The position numbers were made by a program, and so were the translations under genes. The notes beneath the pieces were generated by a model that did not search any database, was not told where the DNA came from, and worked only from the letters and a program-made list of their open reading frames with translations. Of a DNA stretch of 64,000 nucleotides, positions 33,724 through 42,054 are shown one piece after another. Source of the stretch: Bacteroidetes bacterium UBA5697 (GTDB taxonomy: Bacteria; Bacteroidota; Bacteroidia; B-17B0; Aurantibacillaceae); NCBI GenBank assembly GCA_002420145.1, contig DIHL01000019.1:1-64000 (forward strand). The letters are read 5' to 3'. Position 1 is the stretch's first letter. Each line of letters starts with the position of its first letter.

Positions 33724-33764
33724 AACATCCTCCGTCCTGCGGACACCTCCTTCAAAGGAGGAAT
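33724..33764. repeat. GC-rich palindromic repeat, left partner of a pair
   Basis: AACATCCTCCGTCCTGCGGAC then ACCTCCTTCAAAGGAGG: hairpin CCTCCTT-CA-AAGGAGG and a shorter TCC-TGC-GGA. Mirrors 33786-33834 with compensated changes. Confidence 0.7.
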
Positions 33765-33785
33765 AGGTTCGCATTTCATTTCAGC

Positions 33786-33834
33786 AATTCCCTCTTTGAA
33801 GAGGGTGTCCGCCAACTGGCGGACGGGAGATGTT
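33786..33834. repeat. GC-rich palindromic repeat, right partner of a pair
   Basis: Hairpins CCCTCTT-TG-AAGAGGG and TCCGCCAACTGGCGGA then GGGAGATGTT. Reverse-complement alignment with 33724-33764 shows the same layout, with TCCGCCAGTTGGCGGA also nested in the element at 25099. Confidence 0.75.
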
Positions 33835-33845
33835 AAACTAATATA

Positions 33846-34724
33846 TTAATAAGCAATCTTTTTCAACTTCGCTTTCACATTATCATTAGGTTCTACTAAT
33901 GGCAAACGAACAGTAGCTTGAGTAATTTTCTTTTGAGCTAACACTACTTTTACACCACCTGGGTTTCCATCAGCAAATAATTGCTCAGTAATTTCCATTA
34001 ACTTGTAATGTAACTTTTGTGCTGTTTTTAAATCATGTACTAAAGCATGACGAACCATATCGCTAAAATCTTTTGGATAAGCATTAGCTACTACAGAAAT
34101 CACTCCATCAGCGCCACTAGCAATTAAAGGCAAGGTTAAATTATCATCCCCACTAATAATTAAGAAATTATCAGGACGGTGTTTAATAATTTTCATGCAC
34201 TGCTCAATGTTTCCGCTAGCTTCTTTAATGGCAATAATGTTTTTAAATTCATTTGCTAGACGTAAAGTAGTGTCAGCAGTCATATTAGAAGCAGTACGTC
34301 CTGGTACATTATACAATATAATTGGTAATGGACTTGCTTTTGCAATGGCTTTATAATGTTGGTAAATACCTTCTTGAGAAGGTTTGTTATAATATGGAGA
34401 TACAGAAAGAATGGCATCAAAACCAGATAAATCATCTTTCTTTAATTGTTCCACTAATTCAGCTGTATTATTACCACCTACTCCTAATACCAAAGGAATA
34501 CGTTTTTTGTTTGTCTTTATGATATGAGCAATCACTTGCTTTTTTTCTTCTTTAGATAAAGTAGCTGTTTCGCCAGTAGTTCCTAAAACAACGATGTACT
34601 CTACTCTACCCTTAATAATGTGTTCTACTAATTTTGTTAATGCCGGAAAATCAACTTCTCCTTTTGTTGTAAATGGTGTTACAATAGCCACACCTGTTCC
34701 TGTAAAATTTGTTGCTTGCTTCAT
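33846..34724 (-). CDS. dapA: 4-hydroxy-tetrahydrodipicolinate synthase
   Basis: 292 residues, standard DapA length. Catalytic Lys167 (IIAIKEASG), Tyr138 in ILYNVPGRT, the GTTGETATL phosphate/pyruvate region and YYNKPSQEGIYQHY. Condenses pyruvate with aspartate semialdehyde on the lysine/meso-diaminopimelate pathway. Downstream of the DUF6913-like gene and convergent-spaced from the sulfur transporter pair by the palindromic repeats. Confidence 0.95.
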   Translation of the reverse strand: MKQATNFTGTGVAIVTPFTTKGEVDFPALTKLVEHIIKGRVEYIVVLGTTGETATLSKEEKKQVIAHIIKTNKKRIPLVLGVGGNNTAELVEQLKKDDLSGFDAILSVSPYYNKPSQEGIYQHYKAIAKASPLPIILYNVPGRTASNMTADTTLRLANEFKNIIAIKEASGNIEQCMKIIKHRPDNFLIISGDDNLTLPLIASGADGVISVVANAYPKDFSDMVRHALVHDLKTAQKLHYKLMEITEQLFADGNPGGVKVVLAQKKITQATVRLPLVEPNDNVKAKLKKIAY

Positions 34725-34727
34725 TAT

Positions 34728-35243
34728 TTATTTGGTTGTTTTAATCATGTTCAAATATACGATTACTTGCTCTAGAAATTTCGAAGTATTATTTGTTTTA
34801 TCACCATCAATACTAATATCAAAAATAGGGTTTTGAAAATGACTGATTTTGCATTTAGCCGATACTAATTTACTTAAAGCTAAAGTCTTTATTTGCTCCA
34901 AATCACCCAAATTAATTAAGGCATCAATGGGTTTTAAACTTAAGGTTTGAATAGCATGCTCGTTTGGTAATCCAAAAAAATTGAATTGTTTTTTATCTAA
35001 GATCGTATGCTCAAAATTTGGTTTAGGCGTTTGTTCAGGTTTCCCGTCAAATACCACAGCCACATGAACATGTATGTTGTCTTTTTTGCATGCATTGATA
35101 AAATCAACCACATTACTTAATTGGTTATCGTAAGCAATAATCAACACATTGGATATCTGACTCCAATTTAAAAATTGTTTATTGCCCTTAGCACTTTCTT
35201 TTGAAGAAAGTAAATAGTTGGCTATGTTGTTTAATAGTGACAC
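34728..35243 (-). CDS. DUF6913-like protein
   Basis: 171 residues. Core strands ISNVLIIAYDNQLSNVVDFI, VHVAVVFDGK and PIDALINLGDLEQIKTLAL; C-terminal FDISIDGDK...KFLEQVIVYLNMI. Family of unknown function that sits beside dapA in many Bacteroidota; the domain name is from memory. GTG start, stop 3 nt before dapA, so co-transcribed. No catalytic motif recognised. Confidence 0.65.
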   Translation of the reverse strand: MSLLNNIANYLLSSKESAKGNKQFLNWSQISNVLIIAYDNQLSNVVDFINACKKDNIHVHVAVVFDGKPEQTPKPNFEHTILDKKQFNFFGLPNEHAIQTLSLKPIDALINLGDLEQIKTLALSKLVSAKCKISHFQNPIFDISIDGDKTNNTSKFLEQVIVYLNMIKTTK

Positions 35244-35256
35244 GGTTATTTTTTAT

Positions 35257-35283
35257 TCCTCCCCCTGCCCCCTCCAGAGGGGG
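35257..35283. repeat. GC-rich hairpin repeat (second copy)
   Basis: TCCTCCCCCTGCCCCCTC followed by CA and GAGGGGG: 7-bp stem CCCCCTC / GAGGGGG. Shares its 18-nt head with 23517-23534, between the DUF6913-like gene and mazG. Confidence 0.7.
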
Positions 35284-35293
35284 ACAAAGTATA

Positions 35294-36097
35294 TTAATGT
35301 TCCATTTTCTTTGCTTCGTTCCAAAACACATCCATTTCAGCTAGAGAGCAATCTGCTAAAGCTTTGCCTTGAGCTAAAATTTTTTGCTCCATATAATTAA
35401 AACGAGAGATGAATTTTTTATTTGTTTTTTCTAATGCATCTTCTGAGTTTATATTTAAGAAACGAGCATAATTTATTAAGGCAAATAATACATCTCCTAA
35501 TTCAGATTCTAATTTATAATGGATTTTACTTTTCGATTCTTCATCTTTAGCCGAATGCATAGAAGCCACTTCTACTTGCAGCTCCGCTAGTTCTTCTTGC
35601 ACTTTTTCCCAAACTTGATTTGGATCTTCCCAATCAAAACCAATGGCTCTTGCTTTATCTTGTATACGTAAAGCTTTTAATAAAGAGGGCATACTCTCTG
35701 GCACTCCAGATAAAGCACCTTTGTTACCTTCTTTTTGTTTTAATTTTTCCCAATTAGTAGTTACTTCATCTGCATCTTTCACTTTTACATCACTATAAAT
35801 ATGCGGGTGACGAAAAATCATTTTTTCGCAAAGAGAATTTATCACATCCGTGATATTAAAATCATTGGTCTCACTTCCAATTTTAGAATAGAAGACTAAG
35901 TGTAATAAAATATCCCCAATCTCTTTTTTGATTTCGTTTTTATCGCCCTTTAAAATGGCATCGCTTAATTCATAAGTTTCCTCAATCGTTAAGTGACGTA
36001 ATGTTTCCATGGTTTGTTTTTGATCCCAAGGGCATTTCGCTCTTAGGTCATCCATGATGTTCAATAATCTTTCAAAGGCAACTAATCTTTCGTCCAT
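35294..36097 (-). CDS. mazG: nucleoside triphosphate pyrophosphohydrolase MazG
   Basis: 267 residues, full-length two-domain MazG. First domain: CPWDQKQTMETLRHLTIEE and EIGDILLHLVFY; second domain: ALRIQDKARAIGFDWE and ELGDVLFALINYARFL. Hydrolyses all canonical NTPs/dNTPs, thought to prevent misincorporation and control ppGpp-related stress. Ends the operon behind kmo (1 nt gap). Confidence 0.93.
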   Translation of the reverse strand: MDERLVAFERLLNIMDDLRAKCPWDQKQTMETLRHLTIEETYELSDAILKGDKNEIKKEIGDILLHLVFYSKIGSETNDFNITDVINSLCEKMIFRHPHIYSDVKVKDADEVTTNWEKLKQKEGNKGALSGVPESMPSLLKALRIQDKARAIGFDWEDPNQVWEKVQEELAELQVEVASMHSAKDEESKSKIHYKLESELGDVLFALINYARFLNINSEDALEKTNKKFISRFNYMEQKILAQGKALADCSLAEMDVFWNEAKKMEH

Positions 36098-36098
36098 C

Positions 36099-37448
36099 TT
36101 ATAATGCTTTTAAAATCGCGTTCTCCACTTCTGCACTATCCCACTTCGCTTCAATATCAGGCATAGCCATAATTTTATCCATAATGGCTTGCTGTTTGTT
36201 TCCATTCACTAAAGCTTCGCTATATCTAATATGCGGGCTATACGTTACCATACTGTATAATGGAATCCATTTTTCTGGATGCTTCGCACTAAAGTGTGCT
36301 TCAATTTTCTTTTGTAATAAGAAAGTTTTATCAGCCGTTTTATCACGCATCTCCACAAAGTTTGCAATCGCTAAATCAGCAATCGCATCACCATCTGGCT
36401 TACGCATTGTTTCGTATTCTTTTAAGCAAGCGCCATTTAAATCGCCGTGCTTATCCATCAATTCATTTAACACCACACAGTCTTCAAAACCACAATTCAT
36501 TCCTTGGCCGTAAAAAGGAACAATCGCATGAGCAGCATCACCAATTAAAGCAATTTTCTCATCCCAAACCCAAGGCTTACACTTAACAGTTACTAAACTA
36601 GATGTTGGATTATTCATCCAATCTTCTATTAAAGTAGGCATTAAAGGCACTGCATCAGGAAATTCTTGTTTAAAAAATGCCATCACCTCTTCTTTAGTTT
36701 TAATCGTATCAAAAGACACTTTACCTTCCATTTGAAAAAACAAGGTACAAGTAAAACTACCATCCATGTTTGGTAAGGCAATCATCATAAAGCTACCACG
36801 AGGCCAAATATGAAGACAATTCTTTTCAATTAAATGTTCTCCGTTTGGTCCTGCAGGAATTACTAATTCTTTATAACCTGCGTCAATATAAAATTGTTGG
36901 TAGTCAAAACGATCTGATTGAAATTGCATTTGAGTACGCACCGCACTAAAAGCTCCATCTGAACCTAATACGATATCGCTTTTTACATCCGTGGTTTTAT
37001 TAGTCGATGTATTAAAAAACGATAGTTTATTCGATTTTCTATCTAACTTATCACAACGCTCTTCAAAATGCAACGTCACATTGGGTTGCTGTTCGGCTAA
37101 ATCCATCAAACGCATATTAATACCACCACGCGATACCGAATAAATGGCTTGATTGTCTTTACCATAAGCTTGGTAAGTGGATGAACCGTCTTTCATATGA
37201 ATAGCACGACCATACATGGGGATGGCTATTTTTTTTATTTCATCAGCAATTCCAACGCCTTCTAATCCTCTCCAACCTCTATCACTTAACGCTAAATTAA
37301 TAGAACGACCTGCTATAATATCCGCTTTACGCATATCAGGGCGACGTTCGTAAACATCCACTTTATATCCACGTTTTGCTAAATAAATTGATACTAAAGA
37401 ACCAACTAATCCGGCTCCAACGACGGTTATATTTTTTTGAGTACTCAT
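36099..37448 (-). CDS. kmo: kynurenine 3-monooxygenase
   Basis: 449 residues of the FAD monooxygenase family. FAD motif VVGAGLVGSLVSIYLAKRG (residues 9-27), the family's DG motif GSDGAFSAVRTQM and IALIGDAAHAIVPFYGQGMN, the strongest KMO-like block. It would hydroxylate kynurenine to 3-hydroxykynurenine in the kynurenine route of tryptophan catabolism/de novo NAD synthesis. No other kynurenine gene (kynU, haaO, tdo) is nearby; the direct neighbour is mazG. Confidence 0.93.
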   Translation of the reverse strand: MSTQKNITVVGAGLVGSLVSIYLAKRGYKVDVYERRPDMRKADIIAGRSINLALSDRGWRGLEGVGIADEIKKIAIPMYGRAIHMKDGSSTYQAYGKDNQAIYSVSRGGINMRLMDLAEQQPNVTLHFEERCDKLDRKSNKLSFFNTSTNKTTDVKSDIVLGSDGAFSAVRTQMQFQSDRFDYQQFYIDAGYKELVIPAGPNGEHLIEKNCLHIWPRGSFMMIALPNMDGSFTCTLFFQMEGKVSFDTIKTKEEVMAFFKQEFPDAVPLMPTLIEDWMNNPTSSLVTVKCKPWVWDEKIALIGDAAHAIVPFYGQGMNCGFEDCVVLNELMDKHGDLNGACLKEYETMRKPDGDAIADLAIANFVEMRDKTADKTFLLQKKIEAHFSAKHPEKWIPLYSMVTYSPHIRYSEALVNGNKQQAIMDKIMAMPDIEAKWDSAEVENAILKAL

Positions 37449-37522
37449 ATATTGTTTAAATTTCTATTTTCAATTCGAACAGCTAATTTATCCTTTTGTT
37501 TGGTAAAAGATAAGTAAGTTAA

Positions 37523-38131
37523 TTACTTTTTATATTTAGCGTGCATGCTCTGTTTATCTTGCAATTTCTCAATTGCTTGTTCAATGCGTTTTGTTCTGGT
37601 TTCTTCCTTTTTAGCGGATTCAATCCATTGAATATATTCTTTACGATGAGAGAAAGCTAAGGAGTCGAAATATGCTAAAACCTTTGTTTTTTTAAATGCT
37701 TTTTCTACATCTGAAGGAGTTACTATGGATTTGTCTTTAGTTTCAATAATCTTCAATCCTTTTCTATTATTATCAATGGCTTCAAATAAATATTCCAAAA
37801 TAACCTTATCGTCAATTTGCTTCACATCTGTAAACTTAATGTGGCGGTTATGAACGTTTCCTGGGTTTTCAAGCAATATTTTTTTCTTATCCTTTAATAA
37901 AGAACCTTGAAAAAACACAAAACTCACATGCTTTTTAAATCCCCAGTAGCCACAAACCATTCCGTTTAAATAATAATTTGGCCCCCATTTCCAATCTTCA
38001 ATTATATCTGGGTCGGCACTTAAAATCAGTTGACGTAAACGATTGCAAATAATTTGAGCAAAAGGCTCTATTTCAGAAATACCTTTATCAATTAAAGCGG
38101 CTGCATCCGGATTATGTTTCACTTTTGCCAT
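37523..38131 (-). CDS. YdeI/OmdA-like protein with N-terminal DUF1801 domain
   Basis: 202 residues. N-terminal DUF1801 region (KWGPNYYLNGMVCGYWGFKKHVSFVFF) and a C-terminal OmdA/YdeI-type helix (FKKTKVLAYFDSLAFSHRKEYIQWIESAKKEETRTKRIE). Often called bacteriocin-protection-like, but biochemical function is unknown. ATG at 38131; diverges from tilS, sharing only 20 nt. Confidence 0.75.
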   Translation of the reverse strand: MAKVKHNPDAAALIDKGISEIEPFAQIICNRLRQLILSADPDIIEDWKWGPNYYLNGMVCGYWGFKKHVSFVFFQGSLLKDKKKILLENPGNVHNRHIKFTDVKQIDDKVILEYLFEAIDNNRKGLKIIETKDKSIVTPSDVEKAFKKTKVLAYFDSLAFSHRKEYIQWIESAKKEETRTKRIEQAIEKLQDKQSMHAKYKK

Positions 38132-38139
38132 AATAAATG

Positions 38140-38147
38140 TAAATTTG
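38140..38147 (+). promoter_or_regulatory. -7 box immediately upstream of tilS
   Basis: TAAATTTG, exact TAnnTTTG, ending 4 nt before the GTG start at 38152: a strong sign of leaderless tilS mRNA. Confidence 0.55.
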
Positions 38148-38151
38148 AAAT

Positions 38152-39480
38152 GTGCTTAAACAATTTGAAATAAATATCTATAAAAATACGCTTTTTAACA
38201 AAACGGATAAACTATTAGTGGCTTTTAGCGGCGGAGTAGATTCGGTTGTATTAGCCGATTTATTGCATAAAGCAGGCTATAACATTGAATTAGCACATTG
38301 CAATTTTCAATTAAGAGGTCAGGAAGCAAAAGATGACACAGCCTTTTGTGAAAATTTTTCTAAATCAATCAGCGTACCCTTTCATGTTATTTATTTTGAC
38401 ACGAAGGCCTATACTGCAGAGCATAAGTTATCTATTCAAATGGCCGCTCGTGAGTTGCGATACAATTGGTTTAAAACACTAAAAGCTGGGTATCATTTTG
38501 ATTATATTTTAACCGCCCATCATGCTAATGATAATGTAGAGACCTTATTTGTAAACTTAATTAGAGGCACTGGCATTAAAGGATTACAAGGTATTCCTGA
38601 AAAGCAAAATGATATAGTTCGCCCTTTATTATTTGCGACTAAAGATGAAATTAGAGCGTATGCTGATAAACAAAATTTATTATTTAGAGAAGATAGCAGC
38701 AACCAAGAAGTAAAATACAAACGTAATTTTATTCGTCATCAAATTGTTCCTGAATTAAAAAAATTGAATCCTGCTATTGAAGAAACTATTCATACCTCTA
38801 TTCAGTTCTTTAAACAATCGTCCGAAATTATTACGGAGTATGCTCAATTAAAATTTCAATCTATTTGTAAAGAAGAAAATAATTGGCTTTATATAGATAT
38901 TCAACTACTGTTATTAGAGAAACAAAAAGAAACTTTATTATTTGAATGGCTTTACAATAAACTATTTAAAACCAGTCAGATACAACAGTTAACCGAAGCT
39001 TTAAATACAGAAGATAAAATTGGCAAACTATTTTCTTCGGCTACTCATCAATTAGTAATTGATAGAAAATACATCATTGTAAAAGCTTTAAACAAAGAAG
39101 AAGAAATTAAAGAATTTACCATTACTTCTATTTCGGACACAACGCATTTACCAATTCATTTGAGTTTTGAAGAAACAAGCCATGTGTCTTTTTCAAAAAA
39201 TGTAAATGAAATTAGTATTCCGTATTCTGTCAATTTATTCCCAATAAAACTTCGTCGATGGAAACAAGGCGATAAGTTTAAGCCCTTTGGAATGGATGGT
39301 TTTAAGAAATTGAGCGACTTTTTTAAAGATCAAAAACTCTCTTTGTTTGAAAAAGAAAACGTTTGGGTTTTAGAAAATAAGGAACATATCATTTGGGTGG
39401 TTGGCTACCGAATGGATGACAGATGTAAAGTGAATGAGGGAACTGAAAAGATTTTAAGGATAACCTTAACCCTTGATTGA
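38152..39480 (+). CDS. tilS: tRNA(Ile)-lysidine synthetase
   Basis: 442 residues with PP-loop SGGVDS (26-31, LLVAFSGGVDSVVL), the second motif HHANDNVETLFVNLIRGTG, and a C-terminal RNA-binding domain (KLSDFFKDQKLSLFEKENVWVL). Forms lysidine in the AUA-decoding tRNA-Ile. GTG start chosen because the -7 box ends 4 nt upstream. Stop codon at 39480 is followed almost directly by a REP-like palindrome. Confidence 0.94.
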   Translation: MLKQFEINIYKNTLFNKTDKLLVAFSGGVDSVVLADLLHKAGYNIELAHCNFQLRGQEAKDDTAFCENFSKSISVPFHVIYFDTKAYTAEHKLSIQMAARELRYNWFKTLKAGYHFDYILTAHHANDNVETLFVNLIRGTGIKGLQGIPEKQNDIVRPLLFATKDEIRAYADKQNLLFREDSSNQEVKYKRNFIRHQIVPELKKLNPAIEETIHTSIQFFKQSSEIITEYAQLKFQSICKEENNWLYIDIQLLLLEKQKETLLFEWLYNKLFKTSQIQQLTEALNTEDKIGKLFSSATHQLVIDRKYIIVKALNKEEEIKEFTITSISDTTHLPIHLSFEETSHVSFSKNVNEISIPYSVNLFPIKLRRWKQGDKFKPFGMDGFKKLSDFFKDQKLSLFEKENVWVLENKEHIIWVVGYRMDDRCKVNEGTEKILRITLTLD

Positions 39481-39482
39481 TT

Positions 39483-39512
39483 CGTCATGCTGAACTTGTT
39501 TCAGCATCTCAC
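39483..39512. repeat. REP-like palindrome, left flank of the GIY-YIG gene
   Basis: CGTCATGCTGAACTTG... ending in CATCTCAC: stem TGCTGAA / TTCAGCA. The inverted partner at 39881-39910 is identical except for two compensated stem base pairs. Confidence 0.9.
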
Positions 39513-39531
39513 TAAACAAAAATTTATACAG

Positions 39532-39825
39532 ATGAAACTTACGAGAGCCTTTATCTACATAATGTCAAACAAAAATCTAACAACCTTTTATATAGGAGTA
39601 ACAAATGATTTGGAAAGACGAGTAAAAGAACATAAAGACGGAGAAGGTTCTGAATTTACTTCTAAATATAATTTACATCATTTAGTGTATTATGAAATAA
39701 TTTCTGACATTAAAACAGCTATCAAAAGAGAAAAACAATTAAAAAGGTGGCATCGAGAATGGAAAATTAATTTAATAAAAGAATTGAACCCTACTTTCGA
39801 AGATTTAGCCAAAGATTGGGAATAA
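39532..39825 (+). CDS. GIY-YIG nuclease family protein
   Basis: 97 residues with FIYIMSNKNLTTFYIGVTNDLERRVKEHK: the YIM...YIG motif, catalytic Arg in ERRV and downstream KREKQLKRWHREWK. Single-domain GIY-YIG nuclease (UPF0213-like); cellular role unknown. I use the ATG at 39532; an earlier ATG (39487) lies inside the left REP palindrome, giving MLNLFQHL, which is not part of the fold. Bracketed by inverted palindromes 39483-39512 and 39881-39910. Confidence 0.85.
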   Translation: MKLTRAFIYIMSNKNLTTFYIGVTNDLERRVKEHKDGEGSEFTSKYNLHHLVYYEIISDIKTAIKREKQLKRWHREWKINLIKELNPTFEDLAKDWE

Positions 39826-39880
39826 ATGATGTCTGATGTCAAGACATGTTAGATATCTCAGATATTTATCAATAAACACT

Positions 39881-39910
39881 GTGAGACCCTGAAACAAGTT
39901 CAGGGTGACG
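39881..39910. repeat. REP-like palindrome, right flank of the GIY-YIG gene
   Basis: GTGAGACCCTGAAAC... ending in AGGGTGACG: stem CCCTGAA / TTCAGGG. Reverse complement differs from 39483-39512 in 4 of 30 positions, which are two compensated pairs (T-A to C-G, G-C to C-G). Confidence 0.9.
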
Positions 39911-39931
39911 TAAACCAAAAGAGAAACTCTA

Positions 39932-40900
39932 TTACTTCTTCAAAAATCTAGCATCCGTTAAGGATACCAAAAACGCTTCTAAATCTTTTTTATCTTGCTC
40001 CGTTAACCCCAAAGGTTTAGCTAATGATGTATCTCTGTTTACAGAATTATTAATAAACTTATCTGGTTCATTATAGTAATCAATCACTTCTCTTAATGTT
40101 TTATGCATACCATTATGCATGTATGGAGCAGTTACTGCTACGTTTCTTAAGCCAGGAGTTTTAAAACGTCCAATGTCTTTAGGGTCACGAGTTACTACAA
40201 AACGTCCGCTATCATTTAAATCTTTACCATTAAAAATACCAATGTTTCTAAATAAATCGGTTGTGAAATCGGGTCCGAAATGACAGTCGAAACATTTTCC
40301 TTTCACATTAAAAATTTCACGTCCACGTTTTGCAGAAGCTGTAAACTGAGTGGTATCTTTTCCGCTCATGTAATTGTCAAAAGCCGAATTACTTGTTTCT
40401 AAAGTTCTTTCAAAAGCCGCAATGGCATCTGTGATCGATTTTTTATCAGCTGGATGTCCGAATATTTTAATAAAAAACTTTCTGTATTGCTCATGTTTAT
40501 TCAACTTATCTACTGCTGCGGATAATGGTAAATCCATTTCTACAGGATTTTCAATTGGTCCAGCCGCTTGTTCTTCTAACGTTTCCATTCTTCCATCCCA
40601 AAACTGAAATACTCTACCAGATTGATTCATGGCGCTTGGTGTATTACGACCACCTTTTAATCCATCCACACCAACACTCACTGGAGTAATATCAGCAAAA
40701 GCATGATCTGGTTTATGACAAGTAGCACAAGCCACTTGATTACCTCTTGATAAGATAGAATCATGAAATAATAATTCACCTAATTGCTCAATAGTTGAAG
40801 GCTCTTTTAAGACTCTTTCTTTTGAATCTGAACTAGTTCCACAAGAATAAAATACACTAATAAAAATTAGAGATGCGAAGGATAATTTTAATGAATTCAT
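39932..40900 (-). CDS. di-haem cytochrome c peroxidase, lipoprotein
   Basis: 322 residues. Lipobox VFYSC (Cys20), haem-binding CATCH (58-62) and CFDCH (about 203-207), and the CCP motifs GRNTPSAMN, WDGRMETLEEQA and RTLETSNSAFDNY. The distal part NVAVTAPYMHNGMHKTL is typical of bacterial CCP/MauG-type. Reduces periplasmic H2O2 with electrons from a c-type cytochrome. ATG at 40900, which lies 4 nt from a -7 box. Confidence 0.92.
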   Translation of the reverse strand: MNSLKLSFASLIFISVFYSCGTSSDSKERVLKEPSTIEQLGELLFHDSILSRGNQVACATCHKPDHAFADITPVSVGVDGLKGGRNTPSAMNQSGRVFQFWDGRMETLEEQAAGPIENPVEMDLPLSAAVDKLNKHEQYRKFFIKIFGHPADKKSITDAIAAFERTLETSNSAFDNYMSGKDTTQFTASAKRGREIFNVKGKCFDCHFGPDFTTDLFRNIGIFNGKDLNDSGRFVVTRDPKDIGRFKTPGLRNVAVTAPYMHNGMHKTLREVIDYYNEPDKFINNSVNRDTSLAKPLGLTEQDKKDLEAFLVSLTDARFLKK

Positions 40901-40904
40901 GTCA

Positions 40905-40912
40905 CAAATATA
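40905..40912 (-). promoter_or_regulatory. -7 box for the cytochrome c peroxidase gene
   Basis: Minus strand TATATTTG, exact TAnnTTTG, 4 nt before the ATG at 40900; predicts a leaderless transcript. Confidence 0.55.
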
Positions 40913-41048
40913 GATTATTAAATATTATCTATTGAGCCTCATTAGCTGATTAAACTCAGTTTTCCTAAATCAATTGAGATTAAAATCCGCCGATAAATGG
41001 TGTAATAAACCATTTATGTATAAAATCTATAAAACTCCATAAAAATGA

Positions 41049-41056
41049 TAATTTTG
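41049..41056 (+). promoter_or_regulatory. -7 box of the CPBP protease gene
   Basis: TAATTTTG, exact TAnnTTTG, 6 nt before the ATG at 41063. It overlaps an earlier in-frame ATG at 41045, so the later ATG is the likely start. Confidence 0.5.
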
Positions 41057-41062
41057 TGTAGT

Positions 41063-42043
41063 ATGGAAACAAATAACACAATTGAAGAAAAAAACGTTAA
41101 TCCTTTCCCTTTTAGTAATCTATTTTTATTAAAAGGTTATGTTACAGGTAAAAACGAATTTTGGCAATATGCTTTAGGAATTGTAGCTGCATTTTTAGGA
41201 TACTTATCCTTTCAGTTAATCATGATGGTTCCGTTACTTTCTGCAGCGATGAGCAATGGAATTACCATGAATGAAATTGCGGAAAACCCTAATATCTTAT
41301 TTAACCCCGAAAAAATAGGAATCAACAAATCATTGCTTTTGGCTTTAATGATGGGCATGTTTGTTTTCTCATTATTGTTTTTATGGTTAGCTATAAAATT
41401 CATTCAAAAAAAATCACTCACCTCAATCATTACTGGTTATGAAAATATCAGATGGAAACGCTATTTCTTTTCATTTGGTGTTTGGGGCATTTTAATCATC
41501 ATCTTAACTATTGTTTCTTATCTTATTTCACCACAAGACATTGAAGTAAGGTTTAATGCTGGTCCTTTCTTTATTTTATTGATTGTTTCGGTTTTATTAA
41601 TTCCTATTCAAACAGCAACTGAGGAATTAATTTTTAGAGGTTATTTAATGCAAGGATTTGGATTAGCTTTTAAAAATGGTATTGCTCCTCTCATCATCAC
41701 ATCTGTTTTATTTGGCTTGATGCATGCACAAAATCCAGAAGCACAAGCTCATGGATTACTCATCATGATGCCTTACTATATATTCTTTGGAGCATTTTTA
41801 GGAATATTAACCTTGTTAGATGAAGGGGCTGAATTAGCGATGGGTATTCACTGTGCTAATAATTTATTTTCGAGTTTATTGGTTTGTTCAAAAAATTCAG
41901 TACTTCAAACTGATGCTATTTTTTATTCCACTTCAGAAAATCCAGGAGGAGAGTTTATAGTTTGGTTAATCATGGCAGCCATTTGCTTTTTCATCTTATT
42001 TAAAAAATACAAACTATCTAATTGGAAACTATTAATTCGCTAA
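41063..42043 (+). CDS. CPBP family intramembrane metalloprotease
   Basis: 326 residues, about seven to eight membrane helices, with the EExxxR motif EELIFRGYLMQGF and the second motif FGLMHA of the CAAX/CPBP (Abi) protease family. Substrate unknown; members act in prenyl-protein processing, bacteriocin self-protection or envelope quality control. Start ATG at 41063 (METNN...) because the -7 box overlaps the earlier ATG. M61 protease gene follows 11 nt after the stop. Confidence 0.85.
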   Translation: METNNTIEEKNVNPFPFSNLFLLKGYVTGKNEFWQYALGIVAAFLGYLSFQLIMMVPLLSAAMSNGITMNEIAENPNILFNPEKIGINKSLLLALMMGMFVFSLLFLWLAIKFIQKKSLTSIITGYENIRWKRYFFSFGVWGILIIILTIVSYLISPQDIEVRFNAGPFFILLIVSVLLIPIQTATEELIFRGYLMQGFGLAFKNGIAPLIITSVLFGLMHAQNPEAQAHGLLIMMPYYIFFGAFLGILTLLDEGAELAMGIHCANNLFSSLLVCSKNSVLQTDAIFYSTSENPGGEFIVWLIMAAICFFILFKKYKLSNWKLLIR

Positions 42044-42054
42044 TCAATCCTTAT

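Noticed and set aside
39487..39531. N-terminal extension of the GIY-YIG protein (MLNLFQHL)
   Set aside because: Translated from the left palindrome and not conserved in the fold; the ATG at 39532 is used instead.
41045..41062. Earlier ATG for the CPBP protease
   Set aside because: It overlaps the TAATTTTG -7 box, so the mRNA would start downstream of it.
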